Positions 25,167 to 34,888 are shown, numbered from the stretch's first letter. The stretch: 64,000 nt of DNA from Streptomyces sp. KL109B (GCF_030766935.1 NZ_JASERL010000010.1:1-64000), one strand, 5' to 3'. Translations and numbers: made by a program. Notes: generated by a model from the sequence alone, not told the origin.

Positions 25167-26081
25167 TCACCACTGCGCGATGTTCACCTTGCGCATCTTG
25201 GGTTGTCTGCGTGGGGGTGAGACGCCGCTGAGCATGATCAGGCGGGCGGCGCGGTGGCGCTGGCCCGCGTACGGGGTCAGGAGTTCCAGCATGTCCTCGT
25301 CCGTCGCGTCCCGGTTGGCAGCGAGGGCGTAGCCGACGATGCCGGGCAGGTGCAGGTCGCCCGTCGTCACCTCGTCCGGGGCGCCGTGTGTGCGCTGGAC
25401 CGTCTCGGCGGAGGTCCAGGGGCCGATGCCGGGGACCAGTTCGAGGCGGGCGCGGGCCGCCTTCGGGTCCATGTCCGCCGCTTCCTGGAGGCGGCGGGCC
25501 ACCTTGGCGGCGCGGAGGATCGTCGAGGCGCGCTTGTTGTCGACGCCTGCCTTGTGCCACTCCCAGGACGGGATCAGGGTCCATGTGCGCGGGTCCGGCA
25601 TCACGCGCATCCGTAGCTCTTCGCCCGCCGGGCCCGGGGCCGGTTCGCCGTACTTGGTCAGGAGCAGGCGCCAGGCTCGGTACGCCTCGTCCGTCGTGAC
25701 CTTCTGTTCCAGGATCGACGGGATCAGGGATTCGAGGATCAGGCCGGTGCGGGTCAGGCGGAGGCCGGGGCGGCGGTGGGCGGTGCGGGCGAGGAGGCGG
25801 TGGCGGGGCTCGAACGGGGTGGGGTCGTCCGATTCGCCGAGCAGGTCGGGGAGTTGGGACATGAACCAGTCGGATCCCGGGCCCCAGGTGCGGGTCTGGA
25901 TCGTGCCGTCGGGGTTCTCCGTGACGCGGAGGGTGGCGGGGCCGTCCGGGGTGCGGCTGGCGCGCCAGATGGAGCCGTCCGGGGTGGTGCGGAAGGTGGG
26001 GTCGGCCGGGCCCCTTCGCAGCGGGCCGAGGGTGAGGCCCAGGTGGAAGGGGGTTTCGGGGGCGTATCGGCGGCCGGCCAC
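25167..26081 (-). CDS. DNA-3-methyladenine glycosylase II-like (HhH-GPD)
   Basis: This 304-residue base-excision repair protein starts at GTG 26081 (MAGRRYAPETPFHLGLTLG). The helix-hairpin-helix is LELVPGIGPWTSAETVQ (~213-229), with the catalytic aspartate as Asp242 in VTTGDLHLPG. The N-terminal beta-rich domain and LIPSILEQKVT match the AlkA/Ogg1 superfamily. Expected action is removal of alkylated bases by N-glycosidic cleavage. It is convergent with fbiB and shows no ada-type partner nearby. Confidence 0.88.
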   Translation of the reverse strand: MAGRRYAPETPFHLGLTLGPLRRGPADPTFRTTPDGSIWRASRTPDGPATLRVTENPDGTIQTRTWGPGSDWFMSQLPDLLGESDDPTPFEPRHRLLARTAHRRPGLRLTRTGLILESLIPSILEQKVTTDEAYRAWRLLLTKYGEPAPGPAGEELRMRVMPDPRTWTLIPSWEWHKAGVDNKRASTILRAAKVARRLQEAADMDPKAARARLELVPGIGPWTSAETVQRTHGAPDEVTTGDLHLPGIVGYALAANRDATDEDMLELLTPYAGQRHRAARLIMLSGVSPPRRQPKMRKVNIAQW

Positions 26082-26194
26082 GGGGTCCTTCGGGTGGGGC
26101 GGGTGGGGTGGGTGCGGGGTTCGAGGGTAATGGGGTTTCCTCCCCCAGCCCGCCCCTTCCCGAAAGTGCCCCTGCGGGGCGCAGTGGCCGGCGT

Positions 26195-26244
26195 CACGGG
26201 GCGCTGCCCCGGACCCCGCTGCTCAATCGCCGCAGGGGCTTGAA
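26195..26244 (+). repeat. dispersed ~50-bp element, copy 1
   Basis: It reads CGGGGCGCTGCCCCGGACCC and ends CGCCGCAGGGGCTTGAA. It folds as two adjacent hairpins: CGGGGC/GCCCCG and CCCC-CTGC/GCAG-GGG. It lies just beyond the manC stop codon. Confidence 0.85.
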
Positions 26245-26247
26245 CAG

Positions 26248-27330
26248 TTACTGGTCCGACGAGAAGCGGACGGAGGCCGGGGGAAGGGTGGCGTTGCACC
26301 AGATGCGGATGCCGGACTGGAGTTCGTTGTCGGCGCCCACGTGGGCGCCGTCGCCGATGACCGCGCCGGTGACGGTGGTGCGGGCGCCGATGCGGGCGGC
26401 GGTGCCGATCAGGGAGTCGGTGATCACCGCGCCGGGTTCGACGACGGCGTCCGGGAGGACCGTGGAACCGGAGACGCGGGCGCCCTCGCCGATGGTCGCG
26501 CCCTCGCTCACGACCGTGCCGTCGGTCAGCTTCGCGTCCGGGGCGACCCTGGCCGTCGGCAGGACGAGGCGGTCACCGCGGCGGCCGGGGACGGCGGGCG
26601 ACGGGGCGCGGCCCATGACCAGGTCGGCGGAGCCGCGGACGAAGGCCTGGGGGGTGCCGAGGTCGAGCCAGTAGGTGGAGTCGACCATGCCCTGGAGGTG
26701 GGCGCCCGCGGCCAGCAGGTCCGGGAACGTCTCGCGTTCGACCGAGACCGGGCGGCCCGTGGGGATCGTGTCGATGACCGAGCGGCGGAAGACGTACGCG
26801 CCCGCGTTGATCTGGTCCGTGACGATCTCTTCGGGGGTCTGGGGCTTTTCGAGGAAGGCCGTCACCCGGCCCGTGGAGTCCGTGGGGACCAGTCCGTAGG
26901 CGCGCGGGTCCTCCACGCGGGAGAGGTGGAGGGAGACGTCGGCGCCGGTCGTCTCGTGCTCGTGGACGAGTGCGCCGATGTCCAGGCCCGTCAGGATGTC
27001 GCCGTTGAAGATGAGGACCGGGTCGTCAGGACCGGAGCGCAGGTGCGAGGCGACGTTGCGGATGGCGCCGCCGGTGCCGAGGGGCTCGACCTCGGTGACG
27101 TACTCCAGGTGCAGTCCGAGGCGGGAGCCGTCGCCGAAGTAGGGCTCGAAGACCTCCGCGAGATAGGAGGTGGCCAGGACGATGTGGTCGACGCCCGCGG
27201 CCTTGGCGCGCGCCAGCTGGTGCGTGAGGAAGGGCACGCCCGCCGCCGGGACCATCGGTTTCGGCGTGTTCACCGTGAGTGGCCGGAGTCTGGTGCCCTT
27301 GCCGCCGACCAGGAGGATCGCTTCTGTCAC
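26248..27330 (-). CDS. manC: mannose-1-phosphate guanylyltransferase-type nucleotidyltransferase
   Basis: This 360-residue sugar-nucleotide pyrophosphorylase starts MTEAILLVGGKGTRLRPLT, the signature nucleotide-binding loop. It continues with TPKPMVPAAGVPFLTHQL, VLIFNGDILTGLDIG and VTAFLEKPQTPEEIVTDQINAGAYVF. The C-terminal part is a left-handed beta-helix of hexapeptides (VVSEGATIGEGARVSGSTVL). In Streptomyces this type makes GDP-mannose from mannose-1-phosphate, completing the manA-manB route. Closely related enzymes use UTP or dTTP, so the nucleotide is inferred from context. The ~90-bp gap upstream carries a terminator. Confidence 0.87.
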   Translation of the reverse strand: MTEAILLVGGKGTRLRPLTVNTPKPMVPAAGVPFLTHQLARAKAAGVDHIVLATSYLAEVFEPYFGDGSRLGLHLEYVTEVEPLGTGGAIRNVASHLRSGPDDPVLIFNGDILTGLDIGALVHEHETTGADVSLHLSRVEDPRAYGLVPTDSTGRVTAFLEKPQTPEEIVTDQINAGAYVFRRSVIDTIPTGRPVSVERETFPDLLAAGAHLQGMVDSTYWLDLGTPQAFVRGSADLVMGRAPSPAVPGRRGDRLVLPTARVAPDAKLTDGTVVSEGATIGEGARVSGSTVLPDAVVEPGAVITDSLIGTAARIGARTTVTGAVIGDGAHVGADNELQSGIRIWCNATLPPASVRFSSDQ

Positions 27331-27353
27331 CTGTCGTCTCTGCTTCCTGCTGG

Positions 27354-27381
27354 GGCCGGCCGAACTGTCTTTCGGCCGGCC
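27354..27381. terminator. hairpin between the amidase gene and manC
   Basis: GGCCGGCCGAA (27354-27364) pairs exactly with TTCGGCCGGCC (27371-27381) around CTGTCT. It lies 40 nt beyond the amidase stop codon on the minus strand and ~25 nt upstream of the manC start. Confidence 0.75.
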
Positions 27382-27421
27382 AGTGTATGCAGACCGTGCG
27401 AGGCGCCCAGGCCGGCCGGCG

Positions 27422-28705
27422 TCAGCGACCCTGGAGATGGGCGGAGCTGCTGCGAGCGCTGCCGAGCTGGTTGTAGAGACGGCGTCCCGGACAATCGGTC
27501 GCGAATCCGTCCCGGTGCCCGGAGATCACCTTGAGTCGTACATTCTTTCCCTTGCGGTAGAGATTGCCACCGCCCGACTTCAGATATGTCGTTCCGCGTG
27601 GATTCGCGCCGTACAGGCCGAGCTTCCAGGCCGTGAGGCGGGCGATGGCCCGGACGGCGGCGGCGGGCGGGTTTGAGCGGCTGTACGAGCCCAGGACCGC
27701 GACACCCATGCTGTTGGTGTTGAAGCCGAGGGTGTGCGCGCCCATGACCGGTTTGGACACCCCGCCGGCCCGGCCTTCGTAGATGTTTCCGCACTTGTCC
27801 ACGAGGAAGTTGTAGCCGATGTCACGCCAGCCGCTGCTCTTGACGTGGTAGCGGTAGATACTGCGGATGACGGAAGAGGCTTGCGAGCAGCGGTAGTTGT
27901 TGCCGGAAGCACTGTGGTGGACGAAGGCCGCCTTGACGGTTTTGGTGTAGGCGAACTTCCGCTCCCGGAGTTTCTCGTTGGCGCCCCAGCCCTTGCGCGT
28001 GATGATGCGCGGGCGCGGGCCGACGAACGGGCGGGAGACGGCCGACTGCTTCTGGGCCCGTGCCTCGGTCTGTTCCTTGGTGAGCGCGGGGATGACGCCG
28101 GTCGCGGCGCCCTCGGCGCGGGCGCCGCGCGCGGGTTCCTTGCCGGGGTCGACGAGTTCGAGGCGGAGGCCCTTGGGGAGGGTGGCGGGTTCCGTGGCCC
28201 GGGAGGTGTCGGAAGCATCGGAGTTGTTGGGGGCGTCCGGCTTGACGCGTACCTCTACGCCGTCGCTGTCGCCGACCCAGAGCGGGGCGGTCGCGCCGTG
28301 CAGGCGGCCGGAGGCGCGTTCCGGTGCCTCCAGGTCGGGGGCGTCGTCGTTGTGGGTCTCCACGTCCTGCCAGGCGGACCAGTCGGTGGTGTTCGTGGTG
28401 CGGGTACGTACTTGTACGTGGCCGTGGAGTTCGGCGTCCGGGTCGTCCCAGACGACGCCGACGAGGGAGAAGGGGCGTACGTCGCGGCGGGTGAGCCCCT
28501 GCCCGGTCGGGGTGGGGGTGCCGGAGGCGCGGGTCGATCCGCCGCCGAGGGGGTCGAGGGGGAGGGACTGGGTGCTGCCGGGAACCCCTTCGCGCGCCGG
28601 GGCCGGCGGCGCGGCGTGCGAGGCCGTGGGCAGGGTGAGCGGGAGGGCGAGGGCGGCCGCGCAGGTGACGCCGACGGAGGAAGCAAGGAATCCACGCATG
28701 CGCAC
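27422..28705 (-). CDS. secreted N-acetylmuramoyl-L-alanine amidase (PGRP/Amidase_2 family)
   Basis: This 427-residue protein starts MRMRGFLASSVGVTCAAALA, a clear Sec signal peptide cleaved near ASHA. A Pro/Thr/Asp-rich extracellular region (~35-215) includes WSAWQDVETHNDDAPDLE. The peptidoglycan-recognition domain (~230-410) follows IITRKGWGANEKLRER. Zinc ligands are seen in AAFVHHSASGNNY, and in VISGHRDGFATDCPG (His and Cys). It should cut the amide bond between N-acetylmuramic acid and the stem peptide. It sits beside wall-related LCP genes. An alternative ATG two codons downstream gives the same mature protein. Confidence 0.92.
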   Translation of the reverse strand: MRMRGFLASSVGVTCAAALALPLTLPTASHAAPPAPAREGVPGSTQSLPLDPLGGGSTRASGTPTPTGQGLTRRDVRPFSLVGVVWDDPDAELHGHVQVRTRTTNTTDWSAWQDVETHNDDAPDLEAPERASGRLHGATAPLWVGDSDGVEVRVKPDAPNNSDASDTSRATEPATLPKGLRLELVDPGKEPARGARAEGAATGVIPALTKEQTEARAQKQSAVSRPFVGPRPRIITRKGWGANEKLRERKFAYTKTVKAAFVHHSASGNNYRCSQASSVIRSIYRYHVKSSGWRDIGYNFLVDKCGNIYEGRAGGVSKPVMGAHTLGFNTNSMGVAVLGSYSRSNPPAAAVRAIARLTAWKLGLYGANPRGTTYLKSGGGNLYRKGKNVRLKVISGHRDGFATDCPGRRLYNQLGSARSSSAHLQGR

Positions 28706-28778
28706 GATCGTGTGCGGGTTGGGGTTGGTCGGCCATCGGGGTGGGTCATACGGGTGTGCGGCGGGGCCGTTCCTGCGT

Positions 28779-28828
28779 CACGGGGCTCTGCCCCGGACCC
28801 CGCTGCTCAATCGCCGCAGGGGCTTGAA
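28779..28828 (+). repeat. dispersed ~50-bp element, copy 2
   Basis: It has the same arms as copy 1 (CGGGGCTCTGCCCCG, then CCCCGCTGC...GCAGGGG) and lies between the divergent amidase and TIGR03089 genes. A two-unit tail follows directly. Confidence 0.85.
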
Positions 28829-28831
28829 ATG

Positions 28832-28905
28832 CCGGGCCCCACCGCCCGGGCGCCGCAAGGACTTGACCTACCGGACCCCACCGCCCGGGCGCCGCAAGGA
28901 CTTGA
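28832..28905. repeat. 39-nt tandem repeat, two units, following copy 2
   Basis: CCGGGCCCCACCGCCCGGGC and its continuation to GCCGCAAGGACTTGA starts at 28832. It repeats with one change at 28871. Each unit contains GCCGCAAGGACTTGA, a variant of the element's 3' arm. Confidence 0.75.
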
Positions 28906-28926
28906 GCGGCGCGTACGCTGAGCCGC

Positions 28927-29682
28927 GTGAATGTTGCGCCGCGCACTCCCGCCGACCTCCTCACGGCCGCCCTCGCCGCCGACCCGGGAAGGCCGCTCGT
29001 CACGTTCTACGACGACGCGACCGGGGAGCGCGTGGAGCTGTCCGTGACCACGCTCGCGAACTGGGTGGCCAAGACGGCCAACCTGTTGCAGGGGGACCTG
29101 AACGCCGAACCCGGCGACCGCGTCGCGCTGTTGCTGCCCGCCCACTGGCAGACCGCGGTGTGGCTGCTCGCCTGCTCGTCCGTCGGTGTCGTCGCCGACG
29201 TCGACGGGGACCCGGCCGCCGCCGACCTCGTCGTCAGCGGCCCCGACACCCTCGACGCCGCCCGCGCCTGCTCCGGCGAGCGGATCGCGCTCGCGCTGCG
29301 GCCGCTCGGCGGACGGTTCCCGCAGCCGCCCGAGGGCTTCCTCGACTACGCCGTGGAAGTGCCGGGCCAGGGCGACCGGTTCGCGCCCTTCTCCCCCGTC
29401 GACGCCGACGAGCCCGCGCTCGTCGTGGCGGGCGCCGAGTGGACGGGCGCGGAGGTCGTCGAGAAGGCCGCCGACGACGCGACCGCCCTCGGCCTCACCG
29501 GGCCCGGGTCCCGGCTGCTGTCCGGACTCGCGTACGACAGCTGGCAGGGGCTCGCCGCCGGGCTCTACGCGCCGCTGGCCACCGGCGGTTCCGTCGTGCT
29601 GTGCCGCAATCTGGACCGGCTCGGCGAAGAGGCGCTGGCGGGGCGCGTGGAGAGCGAGCGGGTCACCGCGACCGCCCGCTGA
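28927..29682 (+). CDS. TIGR03089 family protein (AMP-ligase-like N-terminal fragment family)
   Basis: This 251-residue actinomycete-specific protein starts at GTG with MNVAPRTPADLLTAALAADPGRPLVTFYDD. It resembles the N-terminal part of acyl/aryl-AMP ligases (VTTLANWVAKTANLL, GDRVALLLPAHWQTAVWLLA, LYAPLATGGSVVLCRNL) but lacks the AMP-binding C-terminal half. It is therefore a short stand-alone family member rather than an active ligase. The function is unknown. It lies immediately before the LCP cluster. Confidence 0.85.
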   Translation: MNVAPRTPADLLTAALAADPGRPLVTFYDDATGERVELSVTTLANWVAKTANLLQGDLNAEPGDRVALLLPAHWQTAVWLLACSSVGVVADVDGDPAAADLVVSGPDTLDAARACSGERIALALRPLGGRFPQPPEGFLDYAVEVPGQGDRFAPFSPVDADEPALVVAGAEWTGAEVVEKAADDATALGLTGPGSRLLSGLAYDSWQGLAAGLYAPLATGGSVVLCRNLDRLGEEALAGRVESERVTATAR

Positions 29683-29815
29683 CCCCCGCGCCGAGTCCCG
29701 GCTGAATCCCCCTGCGGGAAACTCCTAGCCCGTTCGGCTCAGCTCCCCCGGCCCGTCGCCGCGACGGGGTCCATGGTCGTAGGTACGCCTACGTTTCCAT
29801 GAGGGGGACCTGTAC

Positions 29816-31102
29816 GTGACCGACTCCGCTGCCACGCCCCCGGACCCCGGGCCGGCCCACGGTTGCTCGCCCACCGGAGCGGGGCGCGCCCGGCGGCGCC
29901 GGAGATGGCTGCGGTACACGGCGGTCTGCGCGGCGTTCCTGGTGCTGGCGGCGGGCGGCGTCGGCTGGGCGGCGTACAACAGGCTCAACGGGAACATCAC
30001 CGAGGACCAGGACACCGCCGCCGAGCTCGCCCGCTACGAGAAGGAACGGCCCACCGTGCTGGCCGAGGGGGCGCAGAACCTGCTGCTCATCGGCTCCGAC
30101 TCGCGGGCCGGGAAGAACGGGAAGTACGGGCGCAACGACGGGACGCAGCGCTCCGACACCACGATCCTGCTGCACATCGCCGCGGACCGGAAGAGCGCGA
30201 CGGCCGTCTCGTTCCCGCGCGACCTGATGGTCGACGTGCCGACTTGCCGGGAGCGGAACGGGGACCGGCACGACGCGATGTTCGCGATGTTCAACTACGC
30301 CTTCGAGGTGGGCGGTTCGGCCTGCACGATCCGTACGGTCGAGAAGGTGACGGGAGTTCGGGTCGACCACCACATGGTCGTCGACTTCGAGGGCTTCAAG
30401 GACATGGTGGACGCGGTCGGCGGCGTGACGGTGTGCCTGGAGCGGCCGATCGACGACAACGACGCGCATGTGCGGCTGGCCTCGGGCACCCACCATCTGA
30501 ACGGTGAGCGGGCCCTGGGCTACGTACGCGCCCGCAAGAGCCTCGGCAACGGCAGCGACACCGACCGGATGGACCGTCAGCAGCGGTTCCTCGGCGCGCT
30601 CGTCAAGAAGGTGCAGAGCAACGGCGTGCTGCTGAATCCGGCGCGGCTCTACCCCGTGCTCGACGCCGCCACCTCCTCGCTCACCACCGACCCCGGGCTC
30701 GCCAGCCTGCGCGGGCTCTACGACCTGGTGCGCGGCATGCGGAACATTCCGGCGGAGAAGGTCCAATTCCTGACGGTCCCCCGCGAGTCGTACGTAGAGA
30801 ACGCCAATCGGGACCAGCTCGTCCAGCCCGCGGCCGACCGGCTCTTCACGCACCTGCGCGAGGACACCCCGGTGAAGGTCGCCGAACAGCCGTCCGCGGA
30901 CGCGGGATCGGACACGGAAGACGAATACGGCACCAACGGCGAATCAGACGGATACTCGGACGGATACGACGAGGGTGACGAGTACGGCGGGGGTGACGAG
31001 TACGGCGGAGGTGGCGAGTACGGCGCGTACGGCGGCAGCCCCGGCGCCACCCCCGCCCCCACCTTCCGCGGCAGCACCGCGACACAGGCCTCCTGCGACT
31101 GA
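29816..31102 (+). CDS. LytR-CpsA-Psr (LCP) family wall-polymer ligase, first of five
   Basis: This 428-residue protein starts at GTG with an Arg-rich cytoplasmic N-terminus and one membrane segment (~residues 35-52). The extracellular LCP domain (~90-310) shows LLLIGSDSRAGKN, AVSFPRDLMVDVP, VDHHMVVDFEGFKDMVDAVGG and YVRARKSLGNGSDTDRMDRQQ. LCP enzymes move lipid-linked glycopolymers such as teichoic acids onto peptidoglycan. The tail after ~residue 370 is acidic and repetitive (DEYGGG units from an 18-nt tandem repeat). There is no LytR_C domain. Confidence 0.92.
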   Translation: MTDSAATPPDPGPAHGCSPTGAGRARRRRRWLRYTAVCAAFLVLAAGGVGWAAYNRLNGNITEDQDTAAELARYEKERPTVLAEGAQNLLLIGSDSRAGKNGKYGRNDGTQRSDTTILLHIAADRKSATAVSFPRDLMVDVPTCRERNGDRHDAMFAMFNYAFEVGGSACTIRTVEKVTGVRVDHHMVVDFEGFKDMVDAVGGVTVCLERPIDDNDAHVRLASGTHHLNGERALGYVRARKSLGNGSDTDRMDRQQRFLGALVKKVQSNGVLLNPARLYPVLDAATSSLTTDPGLASLRGLYDLVRGMRNIPAEKVQFLTVPRESYVENANRDQLVQPAADRLFTHLREDTPVKVAEQPSADAGSDTEDEYGTNGESDGYSDGYDEGDEYGGGDEYGGGGEYGAYGGSPGATPAPTFRGSTATQASCD

Positions 31103-31376
31103 ATCCCGCCCCGTCTCCCCCTCCCAACCGCCCCTGGGTAAAGCGGAAGTCATCAGTTGACTCACAGGTTCAAAGAAATGGTCCGTATTGCCCAGTTGTA
31201 GGGGAGTGGAATTTGTCACCGTCCTCGCTTGACGCTGAACTGGGCGGATAGTGTGAGCGATCCGGTGCACCCGGCCATGCTTGCGAGCCGGTCGCGCACT
31301 ACTGACCGACTTGACCGGGCGCCCGCTTTGAGGGGGGTGGGGCGCCGCGTGGCCCCGACGGAGGACACAGACAACC

Positions 31377-33098
31377 GTGGACGCGCAAGGCCGTGGGCGG
31401 GCTGAGGACATCGACCCCGCAGACCAGTGGGTGCTCAACCCCCAGACCGGTGACTACGAACTGCGACTGGCCCCTTCCGCTGGGCAGTCGGCGGTGCCAG
31501 GCCCCCGCCGCGCCGCCCCGCGCGGCAACGGCGGCAGGGCCGAAGGCCGCAGAGGCGACGGCGGAAGCCGGCGCGAGGTGCCCCCGCAGCGCAGACGACG
31601 CGCCCCGCAGCAGTCGCAGGACCAGGGCCCCGGGCGCAGGCGTTCGCGCCAGCCGCTCAAGAAGAGGAAGTCGCGGGCCAAGAAGATCCTGCTGTGGACG
31701 GCGGGCGGCATGGCCATGGTCGTCGTGGTGGGCGCCGGTGCCGCCTACTGGTACTGGGAGCACCTCAACGGCAACATCACCGCGCAGGACGTGGTCGGCG
31801 CCAAGAACGGCTTCGCCAAGGACGAGGCGATCAACATCCTCGTCATCGGCACCGACAAGCGCACCGGCAAGGGCAACGGGGGCTACGGCGACAAGGGCAG
31901 CGTCGGCCACGCCGACACGAACGTGCTGCTGCACGTCTCCAAGGACCGTACGAACGCGACCGCGTTGAGCATTCCGCGCGACCTGATCGTGGACGTACCG
32001 GACTGCCAGGTGAAGGACAAGAACGGCTCGCTCAAGACCATCAAGGGCACGCCGAACGTCCGCTTCAACACCAGCCTCGGGCAGGACGACCGCGACGCGG
32101 GCTGCGCCATGAAGACCGTCAAGTCGGTCACGGGCATCCAGCCCGACCACTTCATGATGGCGGACTTCAACGCGGTGAAGACGCTGTCCAGCGCCGTCGG
32201 CGGGGTCAACGTCTGTGTCGCCAAGGACGTCAACGACCCGGACTCGCACCTGAAGTTGGACGCGGGCACGCACAATCTGCAGGGCGAGCAGGCGCTGGCG
32301 TTCCTGCGCACCCGGCACAGCTTCGGCAACCAGGGCGACCTGGACCGGATCAAGGTGCAGCAGCAGTTCCTCGGTTCCCTCGCGCGCAAGATGAGTTCGA
32401 GCGACACGCTCACCAACCCGCGCAAGCTGACGAGCCTCGCCGAGGCGGCGACGAAGGCGCTCACCGTCGACCGCGGCCTCGGCAGCCTGAACAGCCTCAA
32501 GGACCTGGCTCTTGAGATGAAGAAGGTGCCGCCGAAGAACCTGTCGTTCACGACGGTGCCCGTGGTCGACAACCCGGCGGAGCCGACTCCGGTGACCGTC
32601 GTCGTCAACAAGCCCGCCGCCGAGCCGGTGTTCAACGCGATCAAGAGCGACGTCTCCCTCACGGAGACGAAGAAGAAGGCGAAGGAGAAGGAGGCCGCGA
32701 AGCTCAAGGGCCCCAAGGCCGCCGCCTCCGAGGTCCGCGTCAACATCTACAACGGCAGCGGCACGACGGGCGCCGCTCAGGAAACTCTCACCGAACTGCA
32801 GAACAATGAGGGCGTCCTGAAGTCGAGTCAGATGGGCAACAAGCCGCATCAGGCGAAGACGAGCCTGGAGTACGCGCCCGACCAGGCCGACCAGGCCCGG
32901 CGGCTCGCGGACATCATGGGCCTTCCGGCGTCCGCGCTGAAGGAGGGCAAGAGCGAGACCAACGATCAAGGCTTGCCGGCGATGACACTCGTCCTCGGCG
33001 GCGACTTCAAGGGTGCGGGGACACCCGTCGACGGGGCTTCGGCAAAGGCGCCGGACGTCGACAAGACAACGGCGGACAAGGCTGTCTGCGCCAAGTGA
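31377..33098 (+). CDS. LCP family wall-polymer ligase with LytR_C domain, second of five
   Basis: This 573-residue protein starts at GTG. It has a ~100-residue Arg/Gln-rich cytoplasmic segment, one membrane helix (~107-127) and an LCP domain (~150-380) with INILVIGTDKRTGKG, ALSIPRDLIVDVPDC, GIQPDHFMMADFNAVKTL and FLRTRHSFGNQGDLDRIKVQQ. After a Lys-rich linker, a C-terminal LytR_C domain begins VRVNIYNGSGTTGAAQ. It is followed 82 bp later by another LCP gene on the same strand. The 274-bp upstream gap contains a -10-like TAGTGT at ~31249. Confidence 0.93.
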   Translation: MDAQGRGRAEDIDPADQWVLNPQTGDYELRLAPSAGQSAVPGPRRAAPRGNGGRAEGRRGDGGSRREVPPQRRRRAPQQSQDQGPGRRRSRQPLKKRKSRAKKILLWTAGGMAMVVVVGAGAAYWYWEHLNGNITAQDVVGAKNGFAKDEAINILVIGTDKRTGKGNGGYGDKGSVGHADTNVLLHVSKDRTNATALSIPRDLIVDVPDCQVKDKNGSLKTIKGTPNVRFNTSLGQDDRDAGCAMKTVKSVTGIQPDHFMMADFNAVKTLSSAVGGVNVCVAKDVNDPDSHLKLDAGTHNLQGEQALAFLRTRHSFGNQGDLDRIKVQQQFLGSLARKMSSSDTLTNPRKLTSLAEAATKALTVDRGLGSLNSLKDLALEMKKVPPKNLSFTTVPVVDNPAEPTPVTVVVNKPAAEPVFNAIKSDVSLTETKKKAKEKEAAKLKGPKAAASEVRVNIYNGSGTTGAAQETLTELQNNEGVLKSSQMGNKPHQAKTSLEYAPDQADQARRLADIMGLPASALKEGKSETNDQGLPAMTLVLGGDFKGAGTPVDGASAKAPDVDKTTADKAVCAK

Positions 33099-33180
33099 CC
33101 AACCTTGGCCGCCCGTTGACTGTCTAAGTTACTGACAGGGCAGCCCGCTGGGCTGTCACAGCGGGGAGGGCGGGCAGGAC

Positions 33181-34887
33181 ATGGGGCGAAGCACCGTGCG
33201 CGGGGAGCGCTCACGGAGGCCTGCCGGACGGGGCGAACCACCGGCCCGGGCAGCGGACTTGGGCTGGGACGACAGCCTGTACGAGGACGCTCCCGGCGCC
33301 TCCGGGGACGACACGGACGGCCGCGGCAGGTCCGCCCGCGGCAGGCAGCGCGCCGCCGTCCGGCCACGCCGCCGCAAGCACCGGATACTGCGCTGGACCG
33401 CGAGCATCGTCGCGCTCCTGATACTCGGCACGGCGGGCGCCGGCTACCTCTACTACCGGCACCTGAACGGCAACCTCAAGACCGGCAAGCTCAACCTCGG
33501 CGAGCACAAGGCCCCCGAGCCGACGCCGAACGCGGCGGGCCAGACCCCGCTGAACATCCTGCTGATCGGCTCCGACAGCCGGAACTCCAAGGAGAACCTG
33601 AAGCTCGGCGGGCACAAGCAGAGCGTCGGCTCCGCCCCGCTGGCCGACGTACAGATGCTGCTTCACCTGTCGGCCGACCGCAGCAACATGTCCGTGGTGA
33701 GCATGCCGCGCGACACCCTGACCCGGCTCCCCCAGTGCACCGACCCGGAGTCCGGCAAGGTGTACCAGGCGACGCTGAACCGGGAGATGGTCAACTCCTC
33801 GCTGGCGCGCGGCGGTCCGGGCTGCACGGTCGCCATGTGGGAGCAGCTGACCGGCATCCACATCGACCACTACATGATGGTCGACTTCTCGGGCGTGGTG
33901 TCGATGGCGGACGCGATCGGCGGCGTACCGGTCTGCGTCGACGCCAATGTGTACTCCCGCAACAGCGAGGGCGAGGGCTCCGGCCTGAAGCTGCGGAAGG
34001 GCACGACGTACGTCAAGGGCGAGCAGGCCCTGCAGTGGCTGCGCACCCGGCACGGCTTCGAGGACGGCAGCGACATCGCGCGCGCCAAGGCGCAGCACAT
34101 GTACATGAGCGCGATGGTGCGCGAGCTGCGCAAGAACGCGACGTTCAGCCATCCGAACAAGCTGCGCACGCTCGCCGAGGAGGCGACGGACGCGCTCAGC
34201 GTCGACGAGGGCCTCGACACCGTCAAGAAGCTGTACGACCTGAGCAACGAGCTGAAGCGGCCCGAGCCGGACCGGATCACGATGACGACGATGCCGTTCG
34301 TGTACGAGGGTCCGCGCGTGGTGCCGAAGGCGAACGACGCCGACGCGCTGTGGCGCCTGATCCGTGACGACGTCGCGCTCGACGGCAAGGACAAGTCCAA
34401 GGACAAGGCCAAGAAGAAGGACAAGGGCGAGGGCGAGACGTCCGACGATCCGGCCGCGGCCGACGACCGGATCGCGGTGCAGGTGCGCAACGGCACCCGG
34501 ACGGCGGCCACTCCGGCGGTGCCGGGGCGGGCCGCGCAGGTGGCGCAGGCCCTCACGGCCCAGGGCTTCACGCAGGCGGTCGCGGACCAGTCGCAGTCAC
34601 TCGTCGAGGACAGGACGGTGATCCGTTACCCGTCGGCCGACCTGGAGGGCGACGCGCAGACGGTCGCCAAGTCCCTTGGTCTGCCGCTGAGTTCGGTGCA
34701 GACGTCGACGGACGTGTCCGGCGTGACGCTGATCGTGGGCGCCGACTGGAAGACGGGCACCGCGTACCCGAAGTCCGCGGACGACACGGACGACGAGGAC
34801 GCGGGCAAGGCACTCGACAAGGAGCAGACGCAGAACGGCGCGGACGACTCCAAGTGCATGAAGGTGGAGCAGGGATACACCTGGTAG
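33181..34887 (+). CDS. LCP family wall-polymer ligase with LytR_C domain, third of five
   Basis: This 568-residue protein has a basic cytoplasmic N-terminus, a membrane segment (~70-92) and an LCP domain with LNILLIGSDSRNSKEN, VVSMPRDTLTRLPQC, IDHYMMVDFSGVVSMADAIGG and WLRTRHGFEDGSDIARAK. The C-terminal LytR_C domain starts IAVQVRNGTRTAATP. The stretch between the two is Lys/Asp-rich. It is likely co-transcribed with the preceding LCP gene. A small hairpin (34889-34912) separates it from the convergent GT2 gene. Confidence 0.93.
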   Translation: MGRSTVRGERSRRPAGRGEPPARAADLGWDDSLYEDAPGASGDDTDGRGRSARGRQRAAVRPRRRKHRILRWTASIVALLILGTAGAGYLYYRHLNGNLKTGKLNLGEHKAPEPTPNAAGQTPLNILLIGSDSRNSKENLKLGGHKQSVGSAPLADVQMLLHLSADRSNMSVVSMPRDTLTRLPQCTDPESGKVYQATLNREMVNSSLARGGPGCTVAMWEQLTGIHIDHYMMVDFSGVVSMADAIGGVPVCVDANVYSRNSEGEGSGLKLRKGTTYVKGEQALQWLRTRHGFEDGSDIARAKAQHMYMSAMVRELRKNATFSHPNKLRTLAEEATDALSVDEGLDTVKKLYDLSNELKRPEPDRITMTTMPFVYEGPRVVPKANDADALWRLIRDDVALDGKDKSKDKAKKKDKGEGETSDDPAAADDRIAVQVRNGTRTAATPAVPGRAAQVAQALTAQGFTQAVADQSQSLVEDRTVIRYPSADLEGDAQTVAKSLGLPLSSVQTSTDVSGVTLIVGADWKTGTAYPKSADDTDDEDAGKALDKEQTQNGADDSKCMKVEQGYTW

Positions 34888-34888
34888 C